Shown piece by piece: positions 1 to 7,898 of a stretch of 64,000 nucleotides of DNA. Within the stretch, counting starts at the first letter, position 1. The number at the start of each line of letters is the position of its first letter. Source of the stretch: Zeimonas sp050187175 (GTDB taxonomy: Bacteria > Pseudomonadota > Gammaproteobacteria > Burkholderiales > Burkholderiaceae_E); contig JBFWXS010000002.1 in NCBI GenBank assembly GCA_050187175.1, positions 124,001 to 188,000 on the forward strand, in the 5' to 3' direction. The position numbers were made by a program, and so were the translations under genes. The notes beneath the pieces were generated by a model. That model saw nothing but the letters and a program-made list of their open reading frames with translations, searched no databases and was not told the DNA's origin.

Positions 1-2
1 AA

Positions 3-350
3 TCGGCATGGCAGCGCCGCATCGAACCGGACCCGGTGCTGCTGTTCCGCTATTCGGCGCTGACCTTCAACGGCCACCGGATCCACTATGACCGGCCGTA
101 TGCCACCGGTGTGGAAGGCTATCCGGGGCTGGTCGTGCACGGCCCCCTGATGGCGACCCTGCTGGCCGACCTGTTCGGTCGCCACATATCGGCGCCGATG
201 ACGTCGTTCCAGTTCCGCGCGCTGCGTCCCGTGTTCGACCTGAGGCCGTTCGAGGTGCACGGCGCGCCGGAGCCCGACGGACGCAGCGCCCGCCTGTGGG
301 TGCGCGACCCGGACGGCCTGCTGGCGATGGAGGCCAGGGCGGGCTTCTGA
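3..350 (+). CDS. MaoC/FAS1-like dehydratase, C-terminal part (mesaconyl-CoA hydratase type)
   Basis: The reading frame is open from the left edge, so only the last ~115 residues are present. They read SAWQRRIEPDPVLLFRYSAL and continue into FNGHRIHYDRPYA and YPGLVVHGPLMATLL. This is the hot-dog fold hydratase segment typical of the C-terminal half of MaoC/HTD2-like proteins and mesaconyl-C4-CoA hydratases; the NGHRIHYD...VHGP pattern carries the hydratase residues. A GTG lies at 36, but homology clearly continues upstream of it, so the gene is cut by the window rather than starting there. It acts on an enoyl-CoA-type substrate in the cytoplasm; which one cannot be told. It ends directly against the next ATG (TGA then ATG), suggesting transcription with the TonB receptor gene. 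Confidence 0.8.
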   Translation, partial: SAWQRRIEPDPVLLFRYSALTFNGHRIHYDRPYATGVEGYPGLVVHGPLMATLLADLFGRHISAPMTSFQFRALRPVFDLRPFEVHGAPEPDGRSARLWVRDPDGLLAMEARAGF

Positions 351-2540
351 ATGCAGCGCTGCAGGACCCGTTCGCCGGCGCGCGGCTTGCCGGTGAAAGG
401 GGAACAGCCGCAGGGGCCTGCGGTGCTGTTGCCCGCGGCGCTGCTGTCCGCGTGGCTGTGGCCGCTGGCTTTTGCCGGCGCGCAGCCGCGGCCCGACGTC
501 GAGACCGCCGAGGCGACGCTGCCGCCGGTGAGCGTCAACGCCCCTGCCGGCATCGATGCGGCGAATGAGCTGCCGGTCGCGCTGGATGTCGTCGGTGCTG
601 CTCGGATCCGCGACGCCGGCCCGGGTGCCAGCCTTGCCGAGAGCCTCGCGACCGTGCCGGGCGTGGTGGCTCGCGAACGATTGAATCCGGCGCAGGATGT
701 GCAGATCTCGATGCGCGGCTTCGGTGCGCGCGCCAGTTTCGGCATTCGCGGACTGCGGCTTTATGTGGACGACATTCCGGCCACGCTGCCTGACGGCCAG
801 GGGCAGTTGTCGCATGTCGATCCATCGCTGCTCGATCGCATCGAGATCCTGCGCGGACCGTTCTCGTCGCTGTACGGCAATGCCGCCGGCGGCGTGCTGC
901 GGCTGTTCACTCCGGACGGCAGCGGACCGCCGACGCTGGACGGCGAGCTGGCCGCCGGCAGCCGCGGCTGGGTGCGCCACCGCTTCGGCGCCAGCGGGTC
1001 GGGCGAGGGCTACGGCTATTCGGCTCAGCTCGCCCGGCAGCGCACCGACGGCTGGCGGCCGCACAGCGCGGCGCGGCGCGACGTCGCCAATCTGAAGCTG
1101 CGGCTGGTGCCCGACGAGGCGCAGACGCTGACGCTGACCGTGAATCAGCTGCGGCAGCCATTGGCGCAGGATCCGCTCGGCCTGACGCGCGCGCAGTTCG
1201 ATGCCGACCCGCGGCAGACCGATGCCGCCGCGCTGAGCTTCGATACGCGCAAGACGCTGATGCAGCTGCAGGCCGGCGGCGTCTACGAACGCAGGCTGCG
1301 CGCCGGTCAGTCGCTGCGCTTGATGGTCTATGCCGGCCGCCGCGAAGCCGAGCAGTTCCAGGCGATTCCACTGGCCGTGCAGCGCAATCCGCTGCATGCC
1401 GGCGGCGTGATCGATCTGCGCCGCGAATATGCGGGTGCGGATCTGCGCTGGCGTGTCGACACCGAACTGGCGGGCGCGCCGCTGCAGATCACGGCCGGCC
1501 TGGCCTACGACGCGCTGGCCGAGGATCGCCGCGGCTACGAGAACTTCGTCGGCGGGACGCTGGGCGTGCGCGGCGCGCTGCGGCGCGACGAACGCAATCG
1601 CGTCGCGAACCTCGATCCGTATCTGCAGTGGGTCTGGCGGCCGGCGCCGCGCTGGACGGTGCAGGCGGGCCTGCGGCAGACGCGTGTGCGCTTCGAGTCC
1701 GATGATCGCTATCAGCTCGGCCCCAATGGCGACGACAGCGGCGGCGCCCGCTATCGCGCCAGCCTGCCGATGGCGGGTCTGCAGTACCAGCCGAGCGCTC
1801 GCTGGCAGTTCTACCTGAGCGCGGGACGCGGCTTCGAGACGCCGACGTTCAACGAGCTGTCTTACCGTCCCGACGGCGGCGCCGGACTGAACTTCGAGCT
1901 GCGTCCGGCCGTCAGCCGCAGCATCGAGGCCGGCCTGCGCTGGCAGCCCGAAGGCGGCGCGCAGCTGCATCTGGCCGTGTTCCGCACCGAAACCGACGAC
2001 GAGATCGCGGTTGCCGGCAGCAGCGGCGGCCGGACCACCTTCCGCAACGCCGGCGGGTCGCGCCGTGATGGGGCCGAGCTGTCGTTCGGTGCTCCGCTGG
2101 GCCGGCATCTGCGCTGGCAGCTGGCGCTGAGCTGGATAGACGCGCGCTACCGCACCGCCGGCGCCGATGCCGGCACCAGTGCAGCGGCGCTCTCTGCGGG
2201 CCGCCGCATTCCGGGCATCCCGGCGGCGCTGGCATTCGCCGAGCTGGCCTGGCGTCCGCCGCAAGGCTGGCAGGCAGCAGTGGATCTTCGCGCCGCCGGC
2301 CGCGCCTGGGCCGACGACCGCAACTCGCAGGCCGCGCCGGGCCATGCCGTGGCCGGGCTCGGCGTGGGCTATCGGCTGCGCGCCGGCGACTGGCGTTTCG
2401 ATGCCTTCGGCCGCGTCGACAATCTGTTCGACCGCCGCTACGCCGGCTCGCTGATCGTCAACGAAACGAACGGCCGCTTCTACGAGCCGGGCGCGGGGCG
2501 CCAGTGGTCGCTGGGCGCCCGGCTGCAGCGGCAGTTCTGA
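351..2540 (+). CDS. TonB-dependent outer-membrane receptor, YncD/PqqU-like
   Basis: 729 residues. A hydrophobic segment at about 23-44 ending FAGA looks like a signal peptide with an unusually long N-region; no internal start with a clear ribosome site was found. The plug domain (about 70-180) contains DVQISMRGFGARASFGIRGL, then LYVDDIPATLPDGQGQ and IEILRGPFSSLYGN. These closely match my memory of E. coli YncD (PqqU), the receptor reported to import pyrroloquinoline quinone. The rest is beta-barrel, ending in a terminal Phe (RLQRQF) as expected for BAM-assembled proteins. The role would be energised uptake of PQQ or a siderophore-like ligand. No pqq or siderophore genes lie in the window, so the ligand is inference. 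The start abuts the previous stop codon. Confidence 0.85.
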   Translation: MQRCRTRSPARGLPVKGEQPQGPAVLLPAALLSAWLWPLAFAGAQPRPDVETAEATLPPVSVNAPAGIDAANELPVALDVVGAARIRDAGPGASLAESLATVPGVVARERLNPAQDVQISMRGFGARASFGIRGLRLYVDDIPATLPDGQGQLSHVDPSLLDRIEILRGPFSSLYGNAAGGVLRLFTPDGSGPPTLDGELAAGSRGWVRHRFGASGSGEGYGYSAQLARQRTDGWRPHSAARRDVANLKLRLVPDEAQTLTLTVNQLRQPLAQDPLGLTRAQFDADPRQTDAAALSFDTRKTLMQLQAGGVYERRLRAGQSLRLMVYAGRREAEQFQAIPLAVQRNPLHAGGVIDLRREYAGADLRWRVDTELAGAPLQITAGLAYDALAEDRRGYENFVGGTLGVRGALRRDERNRVANLDPYLQWVWRPAPRWTVQAGLRQTRVRFESDDRYQLGPNGDDSGGARYRASLPMAGLQYQPSARWQFYLSAGRGFETPTFNELSYRPDGGAGLNFELRPAVSRSIEAGLRWQPEGGAQLHLAVFRTETDDEIAVAGSSGGRTTFRNAGGSRRDGAELSFGAPLGRHLRWQLALSWIDARYRTAGADAGTSAAALSAGRRIPGIPAALAFAELAWRPPQGWQAAVDLRAAGRAWADDRNSQAAPGHAVAGLGVGYRLRAGDWRFDAFGRVDNLFDRRYAGSLIVNETNGRFYEPGAGRQWSLGARLQRQF

Positions 2541-2552
2541 GGCGCGCCGCCG

Positions 2553-3179
2553 TCAGCTCAGCTTGACCGCGAAGCCGCGCTGGACGCCGGGCCGCGCCAT
2601 CATCATGCGATACCAGCGCTGCACGCTGGGGAAGTCGGCCAGGTCGACCTTGTGGCGCTCGTGGCGCCAGACCCAGCCGAGGATCGCGAAGTCGGCGACC
2701 GATATCTGATCGGCGAAGAACTCGCGGTCGGCGAGCCGGCGGTCCATCACGCCGTACAGCCGCCGCGTCTCCTTCATGAAGCGCTCGAGCCCGAAGCTGC
2801 GGTCCTGCTCGTTCTCGAGGGCGGCGAAGTAATGCACCTGGCCGGGCATCGGCCCGAAGCCGCCCATCTGGAACATCAGCCACTCCAGCACGGGCACGCG
2901 CGCGCGCAGCTCGCGCGGCAGGAACATGCCGGTCTTCTCGCCCAGGTAGAGCAGGATCGCGCCCGACTCGAACACGCTGATGGGCTGGCCGCCGGGGCCG
3001 TCGTGATCGACGATGGCCGGAATCTTGTTGTTCGGGCTGATCGCGATGAAACCGGGCGCGAACTGGCCTTTGTTGCGGATATCGACGATCTTGACTGTGT
3101 ACGGCAGCCCCATTTCCTCGAGGGCGACACTGATCTTGCGGCCGTTCGGCGTGTCGAAGGCATGCAGGTCGATGGACAT
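2553..3179 (-). CDS. Glutathione S-transferase, YfcG/YghU (nu-class) type
   Basis: 208 residues. The N-terminal thioredoxin fold starts SIDLHAFDTPNGRKISVALE; the TPNGRK stretch (Thr10, Asn12) matches nu-class enzymes such as E. coli YfcG, which use Thr/Asn rather than Tyr/Ser/Cys and act as glutathione disulfide-bond reductases. The cis-Pro motif NNKIPAI and the helical C-terminal domain with ISVADFAILGWVW are intact, and the length is normal for the family. It is cytoplasmic. It converges on the TonB receptor gene (12-bp gap) and diverges from the cupin gene across an 88-bp spacer. A redox or detoxification role is likely; the substrate is unknown. Confidence 0.88.
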   Translation of the reverse strand: MSIDLHAFDTPNGRKISVALEEMGLPYTVKIVDIRNKGQFAPGFIAISPNNKIPAIVDHDGPGGQPISVFESGAILLYLGEKTGMFLPRELRARVPVLEWLMFQMGGFGPMPGQVHYFAALENEQDRSFGLERFMKETRRLYGVMDRRLADREFFADQISVADFAILGWVWRHERHKVDLADFPSVQRWYRMMMARPGVQRGFAVKLS

Positions 3180-3213
3180 GGCGTCTTTCGGCGGTTCGTT
3201 GGCGTCGCAACGC

Positions 3214-3219
3214 TAGAAT
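3214..3219 (+). promoter_or_regulatory. Candidate -10 box (TAGAAT) for the cupin gene
   Basis: TAGAAT in the context CGCTAGAATACAGG lies 48 bp upstream of the cupin start in the short divergent spacer. The same GCTAG(A/C)AT context recurs upstream of several genes in this window (tkt, GT2 fusion, DUF1631, pyk, imelysin), which supports it as the local sigma-70 extended -10. No convincing -35 box is visible. Confidence 0.4.
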
Positions 3220-3267
3220 ACAGGTATAAGCCATTGTTTCCGCAGAGGCAAGCGCAGAGGATCAGTG

Positions 3268-3852
3268 ATGAGCGAAAGCAACGAGTCGAAATGGCGCTAT
3301 GACGGCGTGCGAGTGGTTCACGGTAGCGAGCTCGACGTCAATACGCCGCAGACCGCCGGCATGAACCGCGCCGCGGCGATCACGCGCGCGCGGGCCGGCG
3401 CCGAGAAGCTGTGGGCCGGAACCGTGGTCATCCATCCGAAGGCTAAGACCGGCGCGCATCATCACGGGCCGGTGGAAAGCGTGATCTACGTGGTCAGCGG
3501 CCGCGCGCGGATGCGCTGGGGCGACCAGCTCGAGTTCACCGCCGAGGCGGGGCCGGGCGACTTCATCTATGTGCCGCCGTACGTGCCGCACCAGGAAATC
3601 AACGCGAACGACGACGAGCCGCTGTCCTGCGTGCTGGTCCGCAGCGGCCAGGATCCGGTCGTCGTCAACCTGGACATCCCGGTGGTCGAGCAGCCGGAGG
3701 AGGTCCACTGGGTGGACAACATCCATCCGCATCCGCATACGGGTTCGCATTCGCACGGCGAGCCGCACTCGCATGGCGAGTCGGAGTGCGGCGGGTCCGC
3801 GCAGGGCATGTCCGAGTGCGGCGAGCCGGTGCGCGGCGGCAAGAAGGAGTAA
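3268..3852 (+). CDS. Cupin-domain protein with His-rich C-terminal tail
   Basis: 194 residues. A single cupin barrel spans about 45-135: motif 1 reads GAHHHGPVESVIYVVSGRAR and motif 2 PGDFIYVPPYVPHQEINAN, so the usual metal-binding His/Glu positions are present. The last ~50 residues carry HPHPHTGSHSHGEPHSHGE, a run of about nine histidines, followed by Ser/Gly/Cys-rich sequence. A GTG lies one codon before the chosen ATG; the ATG is better placed after the upstream GCAGAGG. The function is not assignable beyond metal-dependent cupin; the tail suggests extra divalent metal (Ni, Zn or Cu) binding or delivery, which is inference. It converges with the IclR gene. Confidence 0.85.
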   Translation: MSESNESKWRYDGVRVVHGSELDVNTPQTAGMNRAAAITRARAGAEKLWAGTVVIHPKAKTGAHHHGPVESVIYVVSGRARMRWGDQLEFTAEAGPGDFIYVPPYVPHQEINANDDEPLSCVLVRSGQDPVVVNLDIPVVEQPEEVHWVDNIHPHPHTGSHSHGEPHSHGESECGGSAQGMSECGEPVRGGKKE

Positions 3853-3857
3853 GCGCC

Positions 3858-3872
3858 GTCCCTTGACGGGAC
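3858..3872. terminator. Small hairpin between convergent cupin and IclR genes
   Basis: GTCCC-TTGAC-GGGAC gives a 5-bp perfect stem in the 26-bp gap between two convergent genes. There is no U-run on either strand, so it is at best a weak or Rho-assisted termination structure. Confidence 0.25.
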
Positions 3873-3878
3873 CTGACG

Positions 3879-4712
3879 CTAACCGCCCAGTCCCGCCTCG
3901 ATGCAGGCGGCGGCGATGCGGGCGGTGGCACGGTGCAGCGCGTCGCGATAGCGCTCGGCAGCCTCGGCCGGTTTCATTGCACGCGAGAAGAAGGCCAGGC
4001 TGATGCAGCCGAAGACGCGGCCGTTCAGCAGGATGGGCACCGAGATCGAGCTCATCTTCGGGTCGACTTCGCCGACGCTGGCGCCGTAGCCGGCGCGCCG
4101 CGCCAGCTGGATCTCGGCCTGCAGCCGCGCGGGGCTGCGGGCGAGCGCGTTGCCGGGATCCGGTGAGGCGCGCAGGATGTCGATCAGGCTGCGCCGCTCA
4201 GCGGCGCTGCAGAACGCCAGATACGCGCGGCCGCTGGCCGTGCGCAGCACCGGCCAGCGCGTTCCTATCATCGTTCTGTGGATCGAGAACGGGCTGAACC
4301 GGTGCGTCGATTCGCGGATGACCATATGGTCTTCCTGCAGCGTGAACAGGTCGGTCGGCCAGACCACTTCGTGCATCAGCTCGCCCATGATGGGTGTCGC
4401 GATGCGGCTGATCCAGGCTTCGTCGGTGAAGCCTTCGCTGAGCTCACGCACCTTGGGCGTCAGCCGCCACAGATTGTCCGAGTCGCCGCGCGCGACGTAG
4501 CCGAGCTCGCGCAGCGTTTCCAGGATGCGGTGGGCAGTGGTGCGGTGAATGCCGGTGGCACGGCTCAGCGGGGCGATGCCGCTGGCGCCGCCGCGGTTCA
4601 GCGCGCGCAGCAGATCCAGTCCGCGATGCAGCGCGCGGACCTGCTTGTACAGGGCCGACCCGGCAGCCTGATCGGCCGCGTCTTCGCCCGACTCGTCGGA
4701 ACGGGGCGGCAT
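3879..4712 (-). CDS. IclR-family transcriptional regulator (MhpR-like)
   Basis: 277 residues from the chosen ATG. The start is set by the ribosome site GAGGTG 5-10 bases upstream of ATG 4712; an in-frame ATG at 4751 has none. The N-terminal winged helix-turn-helix covers about residues 23-85 (ALHRGLDLLRALNRGG, then GIHRTTAHRILETLRELGYV), followed by the IclR effector domain with TMIGTRWPVLRTASGRAYLA and the C-terminal ISVPILLNGRVFGCISLAFF. MhpR of E. coli, regulator of 3-phenylpropionate catabolism, belongs to this type. It is divergent from the MhpB-like dioxygenase gene, with two adjacent perfect palindromes between them, so it very probably controls that operon and itself in response to an aromatic effector. 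Confidence 0.9.
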   Translation of the reverse strand: MPPRSDESGEDAADQAAGSALYKQVRALHRGLDLLRALNRGGASGIAPLSRATGIHRTTAHRILETLRELGYVARGDSDNLWRLTPKVRELSEGFTDEAWISRIATPIMGELMHEVVWPTDLFTLQEDHMVIRESTHRFSPFSIHRTMIGTRWPVLRTASGRAYLAFCSAAERRSLIDILRASPDPGNALARSPARLQAEIQLARRAGYGASVGEVDPKMSSISVPILLNGRVFGCISLAFFSRAMKPAEAAERYRDALHRATARIAAACIEAGLGG

Positions 4713-4773
4713 CGTTTCACCTCGCATCGTCACGGTAGCTGGGCCGAGCATAGCGCGCCGCCGGGCCTGGCGT

Positions 4774-4803
4774 GTGCACCAGGTGCACCTGTGCAGTGCA
4801 CAG
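4774..4803. promoter_or_regulatory. Double palindrome, probable IclR operator
   Basis: Two adjacent perfect inverted repeats: GTGCAC-CAG-GTGCAC (4774-4788) and CTGTGC-AGT-GCACAG (4789-4803), with the palindrome GGTGCACC spanning their junction. They sit 61 bp from the IclR start and 75 bp from the dioxygenase start. IclR proteins bind paired palindromic half-sites in divergent spacers, so this is the best operator candidate here. The binding protein is inferred from position only. Confidence 0.6.
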
Positions 4804-4878
4804 CGGCGGCCGTGCGTGGCAAACGAGCTACAAAGCAGTCATTGCCATGCCGCGTCGCGGCGCTTTCCTGGAGACACG

Positions 4879-5853
4879 ATGGCCGAGGTCCGACTGGTCT
4901 GCGCGTCGCATACGCCGCTGCTCACGCTGAACGATCCCGGCACGGAGATCCGGACCGAGGCGACGCATGCGCAGCAGGCACTGGCGCAGTACGCCGCGGC
5001 CTTCGACCCGGAGCTGGTGATCATCTTCGGGCCGGATCACTTCAATGGCTTTTTCTGGGACAACATGCCGTCGTTCTGCGTCGGCGCGGCGGTCAATTCG
5101 ACCGGCGACTACGGAACGCCGGCCGGTCCGCTCCGCGTCCCCGAGAAGCTGGCGGCGGACTGCGCTCGCTTCGCACATGCGCACGGGGTGGATGCCGCGC
5201 TGTCGTACCGCATGACCATCGACCACGGCTTCACGCAGACCCTGACGCAGCTGTTCGGCAGCCTGCAGCGGGTGGAGACGATTCCGATCTTCGTCAACTG
5301 CGCGGCCATGCCCATGCCGCCGCTGATGCGCGTGCGGGCGCTAGGCGCGGCGCTCGGCCGCTTCGTCGCCACGCTGGATCGCTCGCGTGTGCTGATCGTG
5401 GGCTCGGGCGGCCTGTCGCACGACCCGCCGACGCCGCAGATCGACGCGGCCGACCCGCAGGTGCGCGAGCGGCTGATCGACGGCCGGGCCGACCTGCTGC
5501 GCATGCGGCCGATACGCGAAGAGCGGGTGCGCCAGGCGGGGCTCGACTTCATCCAGGGCAAGGGGCCGTGCCGGCCATTGAATCCCGATTGGGACGAATC
5601 CGTGATGGCGCTGCTGGCAGGCGGGCGCTTCGACACGCTGTGCGAATGGTCGGACGAATTCATCGACGCGCAGGGCGGCCGCGGCGGCCATGAGATCCGC
5701 ACCTGGGTAGCGGCGTTCGCGGCGCTGCACGAGCTGGGTGCCTGCCAGGTCGATTACCGCTACTACCGCGCGATCCCCGCCTGGATCGCCGGGATGGGCA
5801 TGGTGGCGGCGCGCGCGCTGCCGAACGCCGGCGCTGGCCGGGCCTCGCATTGA
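4879..5853 (+). CDS. LigB-family extradiol dioxygenase, 2,3-dihydroxyphenylpropionate 1,2-dioxygenase type (MhpB-like)
   Basis: 324 residues. The sequence follows E. coli MhpB closely from memory: CASHTPLL, FGPDHFNGFFWDNMP, MTIDHGFTQ, IVGSGGLSHDPP, HEIRTWVAAFAALHELG and YYRAIPAWIAG. Candidate iron and catalytic residues are in place: His11, His54, His116 and His181. Such enzymes open a catechol-type ring meta to the hydroxyls using Fe(II) and O2 in the cytoplasm. The start is ATG 4879 behind CTGGAGA; an upstream in-frame ATG would extend through the operator region. It is first gene of a run with the flavin monooxygenase, whose possible TTG start overlaps its stop. No hydrolase, hydratase or aldolase of the mhp pathway follows, so the substrate may not be dihydroxyphenylpropionate. 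Confidence 0.88.
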   Translation: MAEVRLVCASHTPLLTLNDPGTEIRTEATHAQQALAQYAAAFDPELVIIFGPDHFNGFFWDNMPSFCVGAAVNSTGDYGTPAGPLRVPEKLAADCARFAHAHGVDAALSYRMTIDHGFTQTLTQLFGSLQRVETIPIFVNCAAMPMPPLMRVRALGAALGRFVATLDRSRVLIVGSGGLSHDPPTPQIDAADPQVRERLIDGRADLLRMRPIREERVRQAGLDFIQGKGPCRPLNPDWDESVMALLAGGRFDTLCEWSDEFIDAQGGRGGHEIRTWVAAFAALHELGACQVDYRYYRAIPAWIAGMGMVAARALPNAGAGRASH

Positions 5854-5861
5854 ACGATGCC

Positions 5862-7049
5862 ATGAATCAAGCGATGAACCCAATGGCGCTCCGCGCGACC
5901 ATGAAAGCGCGCGCCCAGGCGCTGGTGCCCAAGCTGCGCGAACGCGCGGCGGCCTGCGAAGCGCAGGGCGAGATGCCCGATCAGACCTTCGAGGAACTGC
6001 AGAGCGCGGGGCTGTTCAAGCTGTCGCAGCCGGCGAAGTTCGGCGGCTATGAGCTGGGCTTCGACGTTGGCATCGAGATGGTGATGGAGCTGGCGCGCGG
6101 CTGCGGATCGAGCGCCTGGGTCTACGGCATCCTGCAGGATCATCAGTCGCTGGCTGCGATGTATCCGGCCGAAGCGCAGGACGAGGTGTGGAGCGCGGCT
6201 CCGCAGGCGCTAGTGGCGTCTTCGTTCATGCCGGCGGGCAAGGCGACGCCGCAGTCCGGCGGCTACCGTCTCAGTGGCCGCTGGAGCTTCTCCAGCGGCA
6301 GCCGGTTCGCGTCGTGGATCATCCTGGGCTGCATGCTGCCGCCGAGCGAACCCGGCGCGGCGCCGCTGATGTCGATGATGCTGGTGCCGAAGCGCGACTT
6401 CCGCATCGAACCGAACTGGAACGTGATCGGCCTGCGCGGGACCGGCAGCAACGACATCGTCGTCGACGATGCGTTCGTACCCTCGCACAGGATCCTGAGC
6501 GTGGCCGATGCCAATGAAGGGCGCAATCCGGGACGGCACTGCCATGCCGGCGCCGTCTTCGCGCGGCCGTTCGCGGCGACATCGACGTTCACGCTGTGCG
6601 CGCCCGCCGTCGGCATCGCCGCCGGCGCGGTCGAGCGATTCGTCGAGGAGATGTCGGCGCGCGAGTCGCGCGGCAGCCGGCTGGCCGAACTGGCGACCGT
6701 GCAGCTCCGGGTGGCCGAATCGTCGGCCGAAGTCGACGCCGGCCGGCTGTTGATCGAGCGCTGCGTGCGCGAGGCGCAGCAGACGCTGGAGCGGGGCGAG
6801 CCGCTGACGCTGGACGAACGTGCGCGCAATCGCCGCGATGGTCCGTTCGCGGTCGGGCTGATGATCTCGGCTGTCGACCGGCTGCATCGGGGCGCCGGCG
6901 GCCAGGCGCTGCATGCGGCCCATCCGCTTGCCCGGGCCTTCCGGGACGTGCATGCTGTGGGCGCACATCTGTACACCAGCTGGGACATCGCCGGCACGAC
7001 GTACGGGCGCGTCGCGCTGGGACTGCCGCCCGGCAGCCCTATCGTCTGA
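5862..7049 (+). CDS. Acyl-CoA-dehydrogenase-fold flavin-dependent monooxygenase (HsaA/DszC-like)
   Basis: 395 residues. The fold is that of acyl-CoA dehydrogenases, but the pattern (QPAKFGGYELGF, GRWSFSSGSRFASWIILG, GLRGTGSNDIVVDDAFVP) is that of two-component flavin monooxygenases such as HsaA and the DszC group, which hydroxylate aromatic rings using reduced flavin from a separate reductase. The C-terminal GGQALHAAHPLARAFRDVHA is also typical. The start could be TTG 5850, overlapping the dioxygenase stop (TTGA), or ATG 5862 or 5874; none has a strong ribosome site, and the first ATG was taken. Coupled to a ring-cleavage dioxygenase, the logical job is ortho-hydroxylation of a phenol to the catechol that the neighbour cleaves. 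No dedicated flavin reductase is adjacent. Confidence 0.85.
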   Translation: MNQAMNPMALRATMKARAQALVPKLRERAAACEAQGEMPDQTFEELQSAGLFKLSQPAKFGGYELGFDVGIEMVMELARGCGSSAWVYGILQDHQSLAAMYPAEAQDEVWSAAPQALVASSFMPAGKATPQSGGYRLSGRWSFSSGSRFASWIILGCMLPPSEPGAAPLMSMMLVPKRDFRIEPNWNVIGLRGTGSNDIVVDDAFVPSHRILSVADANEGRNPGRHCHAGAVFARPFAATSTFTLCAPAVGIAAGAVERFVEEMSARESRGSRLAELATVQLRVAESSAEVDAGRLLIERCVREAQQTLERGEPLTLDERARNRRDGPFAVGLMISAVDRLHRGAGGQALHAAHPLARAFRDVHAVGAHLYTSWDIAGTTYGRVALGLPPGSPIV

Positions 7050-7077
7050 CGGCGCCGCGATGGCCACGGAGGAATCG

Positions 7078-7875
7078 ATGCTTCGTCTCTATCACGCGCC
7101 GCTGTCGCCGTGCGCACAGAAGGTGCGCCTGGTGCTGCAAGAGAAGCGGCTGGAGTTCGACGGCCGGCTGCTGAATCTGGCCGAGAAGGAAAACTACCGG
7201 CCCGAGTACCTGAAGCTGAATCCGAAGGGCCTGGTGCCGACGCTGGTCGACGGCGACAGCGTCGTCGTCGAGTCGACCGTCATCGGCGAGTACCTCGATG
7301 ACCGTTTTCCCGAACGGCCGCTGAAGCCTGTCGATCCGTATGGACGGGCTCGCATGCGCTTGTTCACCAAGCTGGTCGACGAGAAATGGCATCCGGCCGC
7401 CGGCGCGCTGGCCTGGCCCGTGCTGGTGCGGCCCGCCTGGTTGAGCAAGACGGCCGACGAGCAGCAGGCATTGCTCGGCAAGCTGCTCGATCCGGTCAGG
7501 CGCGCGCGGCAGGAGCGCCTGCTGAAGGACGGCGTGCAGGCGCCCGAAGTGTTCGAGTCGATGAAGGTGATCCTCGGGTGCCTCAAGGAGGTCCAGGCCG
7601 CGCTGACGCAGCGTCCGTGGCTGGCCGGCACCGACTACTCGCTGGCCGACGCGGCGGTGTTTCCTTACGTGGGAATGCTGTCGAGCTTCGGCATGGACGA
7701 TCTGCATCGCGAGCATTTCCCCGCCGTCGAGGACTGGCTCGACCGCTGCCGCGCACGGCCCTCATACGCGGCTGCCATCGTCGAGGTGGTTCCTGCGGCG
7801 CGCTGGCGTACGCTGGCGGAAGTCGGCGCCGACAACTGGCGGCAGCTCAAGCCGCGCGTCGCGGCGCTCGTTTGA
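7078..7875 (+). CDS. Glutathione S-transferase family protein
   Basis: 265 residues, somewhat long for a GST. The thioredoxin-fold domain begins MLRLYHAPLSPCAQKVRLVL, with SPCAQK at the glutathione-activating position and NPKGLVPTLV plus ESTVIGEYLDDRF following. The C-terminal all-helical domain contains WLAGTDYSLADAAVFPYV. An in-frame ATG at 7060 precedes it, but ACGGAGGAA just upstream of ATG 7078 decides for the shorter form. It sits 28 bp after the flavin monooxygenase gene and 23 bp before a Bug receptor gene, so it belongs to the catabolic run. GSTs in aromatic pathways often isomerise or deconjugate ring-cleavage products; which reaction is not readable. Confidence 0.87.
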   Translation: MLRLYHAPLSPCAQKVRLVLQEKRLEFDGRLLNLAEKENYRPEYLKLNPKGLVPTLVDGDSVVVESTVIGEYLDDRFPERPLKPVDPYGRARMRLFTKLVDEKWHPAAGALAWPVLVRPAWLSKTADEQQALLGKLLDPVRRARQERLLKDGVQAPEVFESMKVILGCLKEVQAALTQRPWLAGTDYSLADAAVFPYVGMLSSFGMDDLHREHFPAVEDWLDRCRARPSYAAAIVEVVPAARWRTLAEVGADNWRQLKPRVAALV

Positions 7876-7898
7876 TCCGGCAACAGGAGGAGCACAAG

